In this document: piece after piece, positions 24,099-32,777 of the stretch
Layout: each line of letters starts with the position of its first letter
How positions within the stretch are numbered: position 1 is the first letter of the stretch
Assembly (NCBI RefSeq): GCF_003258295.1
Contig: NZ_QKYN01000031.1
Location: forward strand, 1-49,004
Reading direction: 5' to 3'
Length of the DNA: 49,004 nt
DNA from: Streptacidiphilus pinicola
GTDB taxonomy: Bacteria; Actinomycetota; Actinomycetes; Streptomycetales; Streptomycetaceae
Translations under genes and position numbers: made by a program
The notes under the pieces: generated by a model
Database searches by the model: none
What the model saw: only the letters and a program-made list of their open reading frames with translations
What the model was told of the DNA's origin: nothing

Positions 24099-25033
24099 TG
24101 CGCCCGCTCGGCACCTCGGCCCGGCCTGTACGAGCCCGGCCCGGCGGCGACGGTTCCCGGCGCCGCCGCCCTGACCCCGGCCTGGAAGCGGCTCGACGCA
24201 CCCAACTGCGTCAGGATCTCGGCTATGTGGCGTCGGCAGGTGCGCAGCGAGATACCCAGGCGGCGGGCCACGGTCTCGTCCTTGGCCCCCTCGGCGAGCA
24301 ACTGGACGATCCGGTGCTCGATCTCGGTGCCGTCCGGCAGGGACACCGGCTCCTGGGGGCAGGCCGCCTGAATCCAGGCGGCCTGGACGAACTGCGCCAA
24401 CTGCCGCACCACGGCAGGCTGCCGGACCACGCTGACCTGCAGGTCTCCCCCTCCCGACGAGGGGATCAGGGCCACGGCGTCGTCGATGACGAGGACTTCG
24501 CCCAGTCTGGTCCAGGTCGTCCTGACGAGACGCCGGTCCTGCCCTGCCTCCGCGACGCGCGTCCCGGCCGGGCCGCTGATCAGTTCCCGCACCGAGAGCC
24601 GGGGGTCCGCACATTCTGCGTCCCGGGCCTTCAGGCGGTCCAGGAACGGCGAGTGGAACGAGCGGACGTGCGACATCCGCCGGGCTCCCCCGGCCACGGC
24701 ATCCACCACGAGTTGAACGGCCTCCTCCTCGGACAGCACCTCCGGGGGCGCGTCGTCCGGTTGCGGGTCGTCCGTAAGGCGACCGGACCGGCCGCCTTGA
24801 TCGGTCAGCGTCGTCACCAGTGTCCGGACCTGCGCCAGCTCGGTCTGCCACCGCTCCACCTGTTCGGACAGCCCGGCCAGCAGTTCACTCACCCTCGGCA
24901 GGAGATCTCCGTCCTCGACAGCGCCGTCGCCGTAGCCGGTCATCCGCAGCAGCTCCGAGATGTCCACCCGTGCGACGTCGGCAGGCATCGACGGCACGGA
25001 ATCCGGGACGAGGACACTGGGCACAGCGGACAC
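24095..25033 (-). CDS. LuxR-family regulator, probably of the RiPP cluster
   Basis: The 312-residue protein has a C-terminal LuxR-type helix-turn-helix (about 245-295: VARRLGISLRTCRRHIAEIL and QLGASSRFQAGVRAAA). Its N-terminal part resembles sensor-less regulators of RiPP clusters: a helical start, then a region including ARRMSHVRSFHSPFLDRLKA similar to the DUF-type domain before LuxR tails in such regulators. It converges with the enzyme operon. The start is GTG 25033, with AGGAGG a few bases upstream; the frame from 25057 lacks a site. It is the likely pathway activator. The protein carries no recognisable phosphoacceptor receiver domain. Confidence 0.8.
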   Translation of the reverse strand: MSAVPSVLVPDSVPSMPADVARVDISELLRMTGYGDGAVEDGDLLPRVSELLAGLSEQVERWQTELAQVRTLVTTLTDQGGRSGRLTDDPQPDDAPPEVLSEEEAVQLVVDAVAGGARRMSHVRSFHSPFLDRLKARDAECADPRLSVRELISGPAGTRVAEAGQDRRLVRTTWTRLGEVLVIDDAVALIPSSGGGDLQVSVVRQPAVVRQLAQFVQAAWIQAACPQEPVSLPDGTEIEHRIVQLLAEGAKDETVARRLGISLRTCRRHIAEILTQLGASSRFQAGVRAAAPGTVAAGPGSYRPGRGAERAH

Positions 25034-25164
25034 GCTTCCTCCTCGACAGGGCGTCATTCAGGCCGGTCAATGCTCGACCTGCTCGCCGGAGTGCGCCTCG
25101 AGCGAGTACTGGACGGCCAGTTCGAGGTGACCGCCGCTCGGACTACGGTCCGGGTTTGCGGGCC

Positions 25165-25300
25165 ACCGCGGCAGCCGGTGTTGCCGGGCGGCAGGCTGGG
25201 GATCGGAGCCTGGGTATGGGTGCCAGTCGGGCGCCGGGACGAGCCCCGGGGGCACCAGCTCCCAGCCACGCAGGAAGGCCGCAATCTCGGTGCGATCCAC
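25165..25300 (-). pseudogene. Fragment of a SAM-dependent methyltransferase (DUF574-like) C-terminus
   Basis: Minus-strand frame with RTEIAAFLRGWELVPPGLVP and APDWHPY, a good match to the C-terminal pattern of Streptomyces DUF574 SAM-dependent methyltransferases. Only about 40 residues exist. It abuts the ISAs1 fragment at about 25298, where the two frames overlap. Confidence 0.5.
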
Positions 25301-25395
25301 TCGCCGACCGCCAGTAGCGACGTCGCCCCCGACAGCACCGCGCACGCTGTCAGGGCGAGCACGCCAGCCAGCCCGCGCCGCACACCGCGTGGATC
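25288..25395 (-). pseudogene. ISAs1-family transposase N-terminal fragment
   Basis: Minus-strand frame RDPRGVRRGLAGVLALTACA continuing to LLAVGEWI. This is the conserved associated N-terminal segment of ISAs1 transposases. It follows the truncated IS at 25395 without any gap. The C-terminal end of the same family is at 13150-13310. Confidence 0.6.
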
Positions 25396-25775
25396 TCTCG
25401 CGCGAGCGTGCCGGCGTTTGATCAGGTCGCGGTGCCAGCGCAGGACCGTGTCCGGGCCGACCAGGAGCCGAATCCGACGCAGAGCCTGCCGCGGCATCCC
25501 TGACAGCAACGCTGCCAGGAACGCCCGGTCCTCTGGCCGGAACCTTGGACGCTCGCTGCCGAGTTGCCGCTGCAGGACCGTGAGCTGGTGACGCAGCGCC
25601 AGGATCTCGACATCCTTCTCGCGGTCTCCCATCGGAAGCAGGCGCATGGCCGCGAAGGCGTGAGAGACGGCGAAGTAGGCGAAGCGCATGAACACGAGAC
25701 GCGATCATGCCCGATCGGAAAAGTCCGAGCACAGGACCGCCCTGACCTGTATGGACGCAGTATTCGGCACCCACA
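25395..25775 (-). mobile_element. Truncated IS copy, transposase N-terminus only
   Basis: The right terminal repeat ends at 25775 (minus strand TGTGGGTGCCGAATACTGCG). The transposase beginning (MFMRFAYFAVSHAFAAMRLL, start 25695) runs to RRHAR near 25402, almost the same break as in the copy at 11240-11620. The two copies are direct repeats of about 380 bases flanking the RiPP cluster. Confidence 0.75.
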
Positions 25776-26100
25776 GCTCCATGATCGATTTCATCCCGGG
25801 GCACGCGAATACCAGTGGATCACCTTCCACCACGACACCACCCCACCGCCCGGAGCCACACTCCCACCGCCCGGAGCCACACTCCTCGAACTGGCGGAGC
25901 CCGCTCAGGCGGTCACCGCCATCGCCCGCACCGTCACCACCACCATGACCGGCACACACTGAAACCCGGTCGGGCCGTCCTCCGCAGCGGCTCGACCTGG
26001 CAACCCTCAGGTCTATGCGTCATCGAGCGGCTCCAGGAGAGAGAGGAGCACGGGCCGTTCCGGCCTGCCGCGGCGACAGGTCGAGGGCAGGGCAGCAGGG
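25776..26100. other. Gap; possible gene tail with a tandem 21-base repeat
   Basis: A plus-strand frame ending at 25962 reads like the end of a protein (REYQWITFHHDTTPPPGATL then LELAEPAQAVTAIA). No start is visible, since it begins in the IS end. Two adjacent copies of a 21-base unit at about 25849-25890 encode PPPGATL twice. I cannot assign a family. The rest is upstream sequence of nothing obvious; the kinase gene ends at 26101. Confidence 0.3.
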
Positions 26101-28284
26101 TCAGGGCAGATGGACGACGGGTGGCATGAGGGTGTAGACGCTTCCCGTGTTGGTCTCGGAGACGACGTGGCCATCGCTGACGCTGAGCCAGGCAGCAGTC
26201 TCGGCCACGGCTTGTGAGGTGTCGTTGCGGATCGCGCTGATCCACAAGGGTGTTCCCGTGGCCGCGTCCAGACAGGTGACCTGTCCAGTGGAGGTGGGCA
26301 CGTAGATGCGTCCGTCGGCGTAGACAGGTCCGGTCCCATCGCCGGGGGCCGCGGACAGGGACCGAGTCCACCTGATCTTGCCGTCGGTAGTGCGTACCGC
26401 CGTGATCTGCCCGTCAGGGCGCTGAGCGACGACGAGGGTGGGGGTGGCGATGACCGTGCCCATCAGCGGCTGCTGGAACTTCACGCTGGTCACCGTAGCG
26501 TTGGTGGTTTTGAAGTAGTCGATCCCGGAAAATTGGAGACCGTCCACGGTGGCGTCGCCACGGGGATACGTGGATATCAGCAATGGGATCGAGTCCGAGG
26601 CACCGGTTTGGTCGTCGACGGCGAACAGAGCGGTTCCGGTTGGGACCTTCGCCTGCCACAGGGTCTTTCCGGTATTGGGCGACAGCCCACGGACTGTGCT
26701 GACCGGGATCTTCCAGTTCGGTATGAGGAGGACTGCAGTCGAGGTGGCTGTGGCGGGCTGATAGCCGGTCTCTGGGACTTGCTGCCATTCGATGGCGCCG
26801 TTGCTCGGGTCGAGCGCGACCAGGATGCCGTCGTCGTCGACGGTGATCGTGTGCAGACTGCTCGGCGGAAGCACCGTTATGGGGCTGCAGTCGTCGACCA
26901 TGTGAGGCTGGGTCCAAATCAGCGCCCCCGAGGCCGCGTCGTACGCGTAGACGGTGGCTGGGCCCCGCCGGGTCATATGTCGGCCACCGGAGATCGAATC
27001 GACGCAGCCGTGGGATGCGTACAGGACGACCCCCGTCGCAGGGGCGAAACCGATCAGGAACCTCGACGACGATGATGAACGGGGCGGGTCCGCTTGAACA
27101 GTGCGCAGGACTTTCCCGCTCGCCAGGTCAAGACGCTGGAACTCTGTATCCGACAGGCAGTCGAGCCCACCGTGGTACACCACGCACCGCGGCGTCGTCG
27201 CCATCTCGCCCACGCCGTTTCCCGTCGCAGGAGCCGACCAGAGTGCCCAGCCGCGCGGCCGCAGCGCCGCGGCCGGTTCCAGAAGCGGGAGGGATGGTGA
27301 TGCGGTGGAGCTGGATGCCTTTCCGATGCCGTGGGCATGGCCGCTTTGGGCCCAGATCCACGTACCGGAGCCGGCCAGCAGCAGGGCGCCGGCGAGAGCG
27401 ACAGCCAGATGGCGCCCGGACAGCTTCCTGCGCCCAGCCATGGCAGGGGCTTGTCGTGTGTTGAGGGGGAGTCGGCGTCGTTCGCCGCGCCTGCCCAGGA
27501 GTTGGAGGATCCGGTCCGGGGAGGGCCGGTCGCTGGGGTCCTTGCTCAGGCACATGCTGACGATCGGGGCCAGTGAGTCCGGGACCCCACTGAGGTTGGG
27601 CGGCTGGTAAACCGCGTTGTAGCCCATCACGACGTCGTGGTCGGAGTCGAAAGGCCCGTGCCCGGTGGAGGCGAACACCAGCACCGCACCGAGGGCGAAC
27701 ACGTCTGCGGCCGGCCCGACCTCACCGGGTGCCATCCACTGCTCGGGCGCCATGTACCTGGGGGTCCCCATGAAGTGCCCGGTCGTCGTCAACGATTCCA
27801 GGTCTGGCAGCCGCGAGATGCCGAAATCGATCACCTTGGGCGCGGCCTGGGCCATCAGCACGTTAGCGGGCTTCAAATCCCGATGGGCGATGCTGGCCTG
27901 GTGGATGTTCCGCAGGGCATCGGCCAGCCCGTAGGCCAGCAGCCATACCTGGTCAGCGTCCAGCGGCCCGTCCGTGCGCACCTGGCGGTCTAACGTGGGC
28001 GCGTCGACGAACTCCGTGGCGAGCCATGGCAGCGGCCCATGCGTGTCGAAGTCGAGCACCGCCGCCGTGTAGGCGCCGCTGACGGCCTTCGCCGCCGCAA
28101 CCTCCCGGGCGAAGCGCTTCCGGAAGCCCGCCTCTCCGGCGAGCTCGGCCTTGATCACCTTGACGGCAGCGAGCCGGCCCGCCGGATTTGCGCCCAGGTA
28201 CACGACTCCCATCCCGCCCTCCCCCAGTCGGCGCTCGATCTGAAAGGGCCCGACGTTGTCGGGGAGGGTCGGATCCGGGTCCAA
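26101..28284 (-). CDS. Transmembrane Ser/Thr protein kinase with a PQQ beta-propeller sensor
   Basis: The 727-residue protein has a Hanks-type kinase domain (about 12-262). It holds the Gly loop GEGGMGVVY, K42 in AAVKVIKAE, the catalytic HRDLKPANVL (D136) and DFGIS. A single membrane helix lies at about 292-311. The C-terminal extracytoplasmic region has PQQ-like propeller repeats (for example ALIWTQ, TLWQAK, IRWTRS, GTPLW). It is a typical actinobacterial membrane kinase that senses extracellular cues. I chose the TTG at 28284, which has AGGAG eight bases before it; the frame continues to a GTG at 28320 without such a site. No linked phosphatase or FHA gene is nearby. It lies between two IS fragments. 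Confidence 0.88.
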   Translation of the reverse strand: MDPDPTLPDNVGPFQIERRLGEGGMGVVYLGANPAGRLAAVKVIKAELAGEAGFRKRFAREVAAAKAVSGAYTAAVLDFDTHGPLPWLATEFVDAPTLDRQVRTDGPLDADQVWLLAYGLADALRNIHQASIAHRDLKPANVLMAQAAPKVIDFGISRLPDLESLTTTGHFMGTPRYMAPEQWMAPGEVGPAADVFALGAVLVFASTGHGPFDSDHDVVMGYNAVYQPPNLSGVPDSLAPIVSMCLSKDPSDRPSPDRILQLLGRRGERRRLPLNTRQAPAMAGRRKLSGRHLAVALAGALLLAGSGTWIWAQSGHAHGIGKASSSTASPSLPLLEPAAALRPRGWALWSAPATGNGVGEMATTPRCVVYHGGLDCLSDTEFQRLDLASGKVLRTVQADPPRSSSSSRFLIGFAPATGVVLYASHGCVDSISGGRHMTRRGPATVYAYDAASGALIWTQPHMVDDCSPITVLPPSSLHTITVDDDGILVALDPSNGAIEWQQVPETGYQPATATSTAVLLIPNWKIPVSTVRGLSPNTGKTLWQAKVPTGTALFAVDDQTGASDSIPLLISTYPRGDATVDGLQFSGIDYFKTTNATVTSVKFQQPLMGTVIATPTLVVAQRPDGQITAVRTTDGKIRWTRSLSAAPGDGTGPVYADGRIYVPTSTGQVTCLDAATGTPLWISAIRNDTSQAVAETAAWLSVSDGHVVSETNTGSVYTLMPPVVHLP

Positions 28285-28633
28285 CGTGTGTACTCCTACG
28301 TGCGCCGCAACTGCTGTCACTGCCCGAGCACGGGCCGACCCGGCGTTCCCGTTGCGGAGGGGTAGTTGAGGAACCGCTCCGCCTGGCTCCGGACCGTTGC
28401 AGCCTTCCAGCGGTCAAGGGGCAATGCCATAGGGGCCCTGATTCTGTTTCGGATCTGATGCACGGCGAAACCCGTGTGCCGTTTGGCTCTCTTCTCCGAA
28501 CTTGGACAGCGCTTGCTCCTGCGTTCCGTCTCGCATGTGCCCCCGCCACTGCAGCCGACCGACTGCCCGATCGCCTCGTGCTGATTCCTCCGCGCCAGCC
28601 CGTCTCCCGACGAACCCCTCCTCCCCAGCACTC
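28285..28633. other. Gap upstream of the kinase, no supported gene
   Basis: About 350 bases with no well-supported gene. A minus-strand frame contains a helical stretch (SEEKRAKRHTGF-like) but no start or ribosome site. It should hold the promoter of the kinase gene, which reads leftward from 28284. Confidence 0.35.
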
Positions 28634-28800
28634 TGTGGGTACCGAAAACTCCGTCCGGCCAGGTCAAGCGGCGTGGTGGTACTCGTGGAAATGTCCGCCG
28701 AGTCGGTCGTGCCGGCGTGTTCGCCGAGGTACGGGGCCAGATAGCGACGGTAGGAGCGGTCGTGGTTGTAGTGCCTGTGTCCGCCGGCGGGCAGGCGGGT
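28634..28800 (-). mobile_element. Left-end IS fragment, transposase C-terminus
   Basis: It begins with a terminal repeat starting TGTGGGTACCGA at 28634 and continues with sequence similar to 9968-10160. The minus-strand frame ends RRHDRLGGHFHEYHHAA before a stop, matching the end of the complete transposase, and further up reads HYNHDRS. There is at least one frameshift, and the rest of the element is missing. Confidence 0.6.
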
Positions 28801-28893
28801 CCCACAGTGCCAGGCTGACGCACTGGCCAGCATCCGCCCAGGACGGCGGGGTCCGGAGCGAGGAACGCAGGTCAGCCAGGTTGCGTCAGCCAG

Positions 28894-28932
28894 CTTGTGA
28901 GGGGCCCGACCTGGAGCCGGGCCCCTCACAAG
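28894..28932. terminator. Perfect 15-base-pair hairpin terminator
   Basis: CTTGTGAGGGGCCCG at 28894-28908 and its exact reverse complement at 28918-28932, with a nine-base loop. It lies 10 bases beyond the stop of the gene at 28942-29391 and should end that transcript. Confidence 0.75.
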
Positions 28933-28941
28933 CGAAGAGCC

Positions 28942-29391
28942 CTACGCGGGCCAGAACTGGAGGACGTGTTCCTCCACCTCGAAATTCGCGACCAACAGGC
29001 GTGCCCTCCACCGGTAGGGAGCTTCCTCTCCAGGCCTGTTGAACAAGTGGTCCGGGGGCAGCGGCGGCGCGAACATGCACTCGTTGGAAGTGCCGCTGGT
29101 GAAGGCCGCAGGGCGGTCCGTGGCGGTGCAGGAGAACTCTTCCACGTGGGTCCACTCCCCCGCGAGCGGCTCGGGTTCGGCTTCGTAGACCAGGAAGCTG
29201 ATCTTGATGGAGTCCCACTCGGTTCCCGCGACGACGGTGACGCAGCCGCCACCGGGGGTGACGGTCACCCATCGACCACCGTCATCGGAAGGCAGTTCGA
29301 CGCCCTTGGGGTCCCCCACGCCAAGGTAATACAGGGCATACGTCAGCTTGGCCATGCCGCTGTACTCGTCGACGGGAACCTGGTCGGTCAT
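28942..29391 (-). CDS. Unknown protein downstream of a secreted nuclease gene
   Basis: This 149-residue protein without signal peptide or membrane segment starts at ATG 29389-29391 with an AAAGGA site. It appears beta-rich and carries three Cys (one in the central PGGGCVTVV stretch). It lies 74 bases downstream of the NucA/NucB-type gene on the same strand, but with a terminator hairpin between, so it is probably transcribed from its own promoter or by read-through. It could be a nuclease inhibitor or immunity partner (inference only). No family is recognised. Confidence 0.6.
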   Translation of the reverse strand: MTDQVPVDEYSGMAKLTYALYYLGVGDPKGVELPSDDGGRWVTVTPGGGCVTVVAGTEWDSIKISFLVYEAEPEPLAGEWTHVEEFSCTATDRPAAFTSGTSNECMFAPPLPPDHLFNRPGEEAPYRWRARLLVANFEVEEHVLQFWPA

Positions 29392-29420
29392 GGGCGGGGA
29401 GTCCTTTCAGACACGGGCAG

Positions 29421-29450
29421 GCCCCCTGCCGTCGGAGCACGGTAGGGGGC
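29421..29450 (-). terminator. Hairpin terminator downstream of the nuclease gene
   Basis: GCCCCCTGCCGT (29421-29432) pairs with ACGGTAGGGGGC (29439-29450), with one G-T pair and a six-base loop. It lies 15 bases after the nuclease stop. Confidence 0.65.
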
Positions 29451-29464
29451 CCGTTGAGACTAGA

Positions 29465-30562
29465 TCAAGCACCGACGTTCTCGAAGAACTTGTCACCGGG
29501 CAGGATGTGGTAGCGGCCGAAGAAGGTCCGCAGGATGCCGCCCTGGGCGCGGTTCTCACCGAGCGGAACCCACTTGATGGCACGGTTCGGCGGCCCGTAG
29601 GTGAGTCCACCCTCCATGACGTCCGCGAAGGGGTACTCATCGCAGCTCGGCGTGGTGTTGGTGTTACCGGGGATAACCGTCCACCAGATGTCACCCGGCT
29701 TCGGCTTGGCCTTGCCGCACACGTCATCCCGGTTCTTCGTCTGCTGGGCCGCGGTGGCACGGGTCAGCAGAATGCCCCCCGGCTTGCCGACGTGGAGGCC
29801 CGCACGCTGCACCTTGCGAATGTTGTCGCCGATTCCCTTGAGGGCTGCCATAGGCGACAGGGCGTTGAAGTCAGCGTCCACAGCGATTCGCTGCGGGTAG
29901 ACGCAGCCCGCACCGTACTGCAGGTCCTCGTCGTCACAGCGGTAAGTGGCGCTCTTGGCCACCGTCATGCCAGGCGTGTAGCCGGGCTTGAGGTAGTTCA
30001 TCTCGTAGCGGGAGGCGCTCTCGCGGGCCAGACCCTTGCTGACGGTGAAGTAGTAGTTCAGTGTGCCCGTGTGACTGCTACGGCCCAGGACGAACGGCCG
30101 TGCGAGCGCCCCGCTGGCGCTGACGTGGCACGAGGAGAAGCACGCAGGGATGAATGTGGTCTCGATCCCGCCGGCCGCGCCGACGATGGCGGCAGGGCCG
30201 ACCGTGACCTTCTCGCTCCACTTGACGCCCGCCAGATTCAGGTGCGTCTCGTGGTAGACGGAGAACTTCGCGGTTCCCTCGGGGACGCCGTTGCGCAGCG
30301 CGACGACCGTCACGTCTTCGATGGCGCAGTCCATGGTGCGGTTGACCGTGTTGGTGAGGGTCTTCGGGACGACGCAGAATCCGGCCGGTGCCCCGACGAC
30401 CTGCGCGTGTGCCCTCGCGACGCTGGCGATGTCGATCTGCCGGGTGGCGACGTGGGTGGTGATCGTCTGCCCCTGGGCCGGTGCGGCGGCCACGGTGGCT
30501 GCGCCGCCGGCGACGACGGCGAGAGAGGCCAGGACGGTGGTGAGCTTGCTAGCGGCTTTCAC
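29465..30562 (-). CDS. Secreted NucA/NucB-type deoxyribonuclease
   Basis: The 365-residue protein begins with a clear signal peptide: MKAASKL, a hydrophobic stretch (TVLASLAVVAGGAATVAAA) and cleavage near APAQG. The C-terminal 110 or so residues carry the NucA/NucB signature: CDEYPFADVMEGG followed by an Asn-rich and Gly-rich ENRAQGGIL segment and LPGDKFFE. In this family the Asp-Glu pair of the CDEYP motif is catalytic, giving an extracellular DNase. The middle (about 60-230) has several Cys, likely disulphides, and is unlike Bacillus NucA. The start is GTG 30562, with AGGAG 12 bases upstream. It is a candidate antibacterial or DNA-scavenging exoenzyme. Confidence 0.85.
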   Translation of the reverse strand: MKAASKLTTVLASLAVVAGGAATVAAAPAQGQTITTHVATRQIDIASVARAHAQVVGAPAGFCVVPKTLTNTVNRTMDCAIEDVTVVALRNGVPEGTAKFSVYHETHLNLAGVKWSEKVTVGPAAIVGAAGGIETTFIPACFSSCHVSASGALARPFVLGRSSHTGTLNYYFTVSKGLARESASRYEMNYLKPGYTPGMTVAKSATYRCDDEDLQYGAGCVYPQRIAVDADFNALSPMAALKGIGDNIRKVQRAGLHVGKPGGILLTRATAAQQTKNRDDVCGKAKPKPGDIWWTVIPGNTNTTPSCDEYPFADVMEGGLTYGPPNRAIKWVPLGENRAQGGILRTFFGRYHILPGDKFFENVGA

Positions 30563-30699
30563 TGCTGACTCAGGCTCCTAGCTGGTCCGATTCGCTGACG
30601 CACCCCCTGCGCGCCGCTGCGGGACCAGGTGATCGAACATAGTCACGAGTTGCTGTTCGTATCCACAGGAACCATGGAGAGTGGCGTGATTCGTGCTGC

Positions 30700-30921
30700 T
30701 TGGCGAGAACGTGCCGCTCGCCACCGGACGACGTAGGCCACTTCACCATCAACGAAACGCTGCCCCCGGGATCGGCCGGCACCAGCCGCGTGGTCGTCGA
30801 CCAGAATGGGACACACCAGGTGGTCGACGGCAACGGCGTCCGGGCCGTGCTGAAGGACAACAAGGACCTGAACCCGCCGTTCTACGTCTACACAGCCTTC
30901 CCGACCCGGAACGGAAGCTAG
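30700..30921 (+). pseudogene. C-terminal remnant of a toxin-like RNase domain
   Basis: The plus-strand frame contains SRVVVDQNGTHQVVDGNGVR then LKDNKDLNPPFYVYTAFP. This follows the end of the RNase A-like CdiA-CT fold (VRVVL..., then xxTAYP). Only about 55 residues belong to the family and no N-terminal part exists, so I read it as a broken toxin tail. It lies 15 bases upstream of the next gene on the same strand. Confidence 0.45.
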
Positions 30922-30935
30922 GAACAGAGAGACGC

Positions 30936-32434
30936 GTGGAAGACAGTGAGGCGGGGACTGCCGACACGGCCCTGCGTTCCGCATTCCTCGCGGCTCTCGG
31001 AGTGGCGGCGGATCGTTGGCAGGCAGATCTGCTCCAGCAGGAGTTGGAGTGGTTTGCGCACCCGCGCGTCAGGACGGCGGCGGCGCGGATGGAGCCACTG
31101 GACACGCTCGTCGAGTTCCTGGCGGCGACCCGGCTGGCCCTGCCACCGGAGCCGTTGCGGGTGTTCCGTGCGGAGCTGACGGCACCGACGACGTCGTCCG
31201 GGGCGCCGCGCGAGCGCGTGATCGCCCGGGTGCGGGAGTTGTTGGGCGCCCCTGCGGCCGTGCTCGCGGAGCAGCTCGATCGCTTGATTTCGCGCTGCGG
31301 TCAGGCGCAGCGCCCCCTCGACAGCGCCACCGTGCGCCGGCTCTACGCCGAGGCGTCCGACCTGTGCGACGTCTGGGTGCTCGCCCTACACGAGGGGCTC
31401 GTCACGGACGTCTCACCCGTGGGCACGGCCGACGAGTTGTACGCCACCGAGGGCGCGGTCCTCTCCGCTTTCGACCCGGCGGACCCGACGGACATCGCCG
31501 GACGACGACTTGCACTCGCGGACTGTGTAGGGCAGTTGACGGAGCTGGTGGCGCTCGACCGGTGGGGTCTGCTGCCTCGGCGCGACTGGCCGTCGGCCGA
31601 GGTTCCGTCCTTGGGCTGGCCCGCGGTGCTGGCCCAGGCCCAGTACCGGCTCCGCCAGATCGGGGCGGTCGGCGCACCCGCCGAGGTCGCGGACGGTGCC
31701 GGGCGCCGCGCGGCGCCCGTTGGAGATCGCCGTCACGCCGGGGCCCTGCACCTGCTGGCCGCTCTCGACCGCACGACCGGCCTGACGCCAAAGGACCTGG
31801 AGGCCGGACATCAGCGCATCCGACGCTCCCTGCGCGCGGTGATGCCCTGGGCGACCGGACTCCAGGGAGCCGACCTGGCCTGGGCCTTGCGTCGGCGACC
31901 GGAGCTGATGACGGACTACGGACTCGGACCACGCGAAGCAGTCGAGGAGACGGCGGCCCTGCTGCCCGGCCTCGTCGACTGTCTGCGGTACGCCGGTCCG
32001 GGCCCGGGGCCGGACCGTCTGCCGCTGAGCGGCTGGGAGCTGCGCGAGCTCTTTCCCGAGCTCGGCCGGCTTCTCGCGCTCTACCGCGACGGGCTCGCTC
32101 ACGGGGATCTCGGCGAGTACCGGGAGTCCCAGAACCCTGAGCTCCTTCCGGCCCTGGTGGCCGAGGCCTACGTCGAGGCCGACGTCGAGGCCCGTGGCGG
32201 CTCCGGTCGGTTCGCGCCGCGCTCTCGGGTGAGCTTGCGGCTTTCGGCCTGCTCTTCGCCGGGGACGAGGCCACCGACCGGGCCCTCGGCCTGCTTGGCC
32301 AGGAGGCGCGCGACAAGGAGCCGGGACACCCCTGGTGGGATGATCTGACCTGGCACGCCTGGCTTCGATCCGCGGCCGCCGAAGTGATGTGGCACGCCCG
32401 GACGGGCTCCGACGGAACGCGAGGTTCCCGATGA
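30936..32434 (+). pseudogene. Unknown helical protein, frameshifted near its end
   Basis: The gene begins at GTG 30936 (GAGAGA upstream) with VEDSEAGTADTALRSAFL and encodes an all-helical protein of about 420 residues, then changes frame near 32200. The real continuation in another frame (ALSGELAAFGLLFAGDEATD, then HPWWDDLTWHAWLRSAAAEV) ends at the TGA 32432-32434. This overlaps the ATG of the next gene. The frameshift may be real or a sequence error. The context (toxin tail before, RNase A-like domain after) suggests a polymorphic toxin delivery or immunity component, but no family is recognised. Confidence 0.6.
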
Positions 32435-32730
32435 CCGTGGTGCTCCGCGCGTCCACGTTCAGCAGCCGGTCCGCAGCACAGGGGTATGTCCAGCGGGTGG
32501 TGGACCGCAACCACGACAGGATCGCGCTGTGGTTGGCCGGCGGGCCGGGGAACCGACTGGTCGTCACAGCCGCGTTCCCCGGCGAGGTCACCGGTCGTCT
32601 GCTCCCGAGTGCGACAGCCCTGGCGGGAGGCGGCCCCTTCGACGTCTCGGCGGTTCGCGTCGTGCTCGAACGAGCCGCCGACGCTGCCAATGGGTTCGTG
32701 GTCCGTTCCGCCTACCCAACCGAGGACTGA
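32431..32730 (+). CDS. Stand-alone RNase A-like (CdiA-CT type) domain protein
   Basis: The 99-residue product matches the bacterial CdiA-CT RNase A domain: LRASTFSSRSAAQGYVQRVV, LWLAGGPGNRLVVTAAF and the terminal VRVVLERA...NGFVVRSAYPT. In full domains a short His-containing segment (HVGKT-like) precedes this. Here the ORF starts directly at MTVVLRASTF, so the first catalytic His appears absent. The start ATG overlaps the upstream stop (ATGA), which implies translational coupling. It may be an inactive or decoy toxin domain, or a 5'-shortened toxin whose upstream part was in the frameshifted gene. Confidence 0.7.
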   Translation: MTVVLRASTFSSRSAAQGYVQRVVDRNHDRIALWLAGGPGNRLVVTAAFPGEVTGRLLPSATALAGGGPFDVSAVRVVLERAADAANGFVVRSAYPTED

Positions 32731-32777
32731 GCCGCCATGCAGCCGACCGGCACCAGGATGGGAAGGCGGCCACAGCC

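Noticed and set aside
25849-25890. Two adjacent 21-base units as a functional repeat
   Set aside because: Only two copies exist, and they encode the same peptide twice; a simple duplication explains them.
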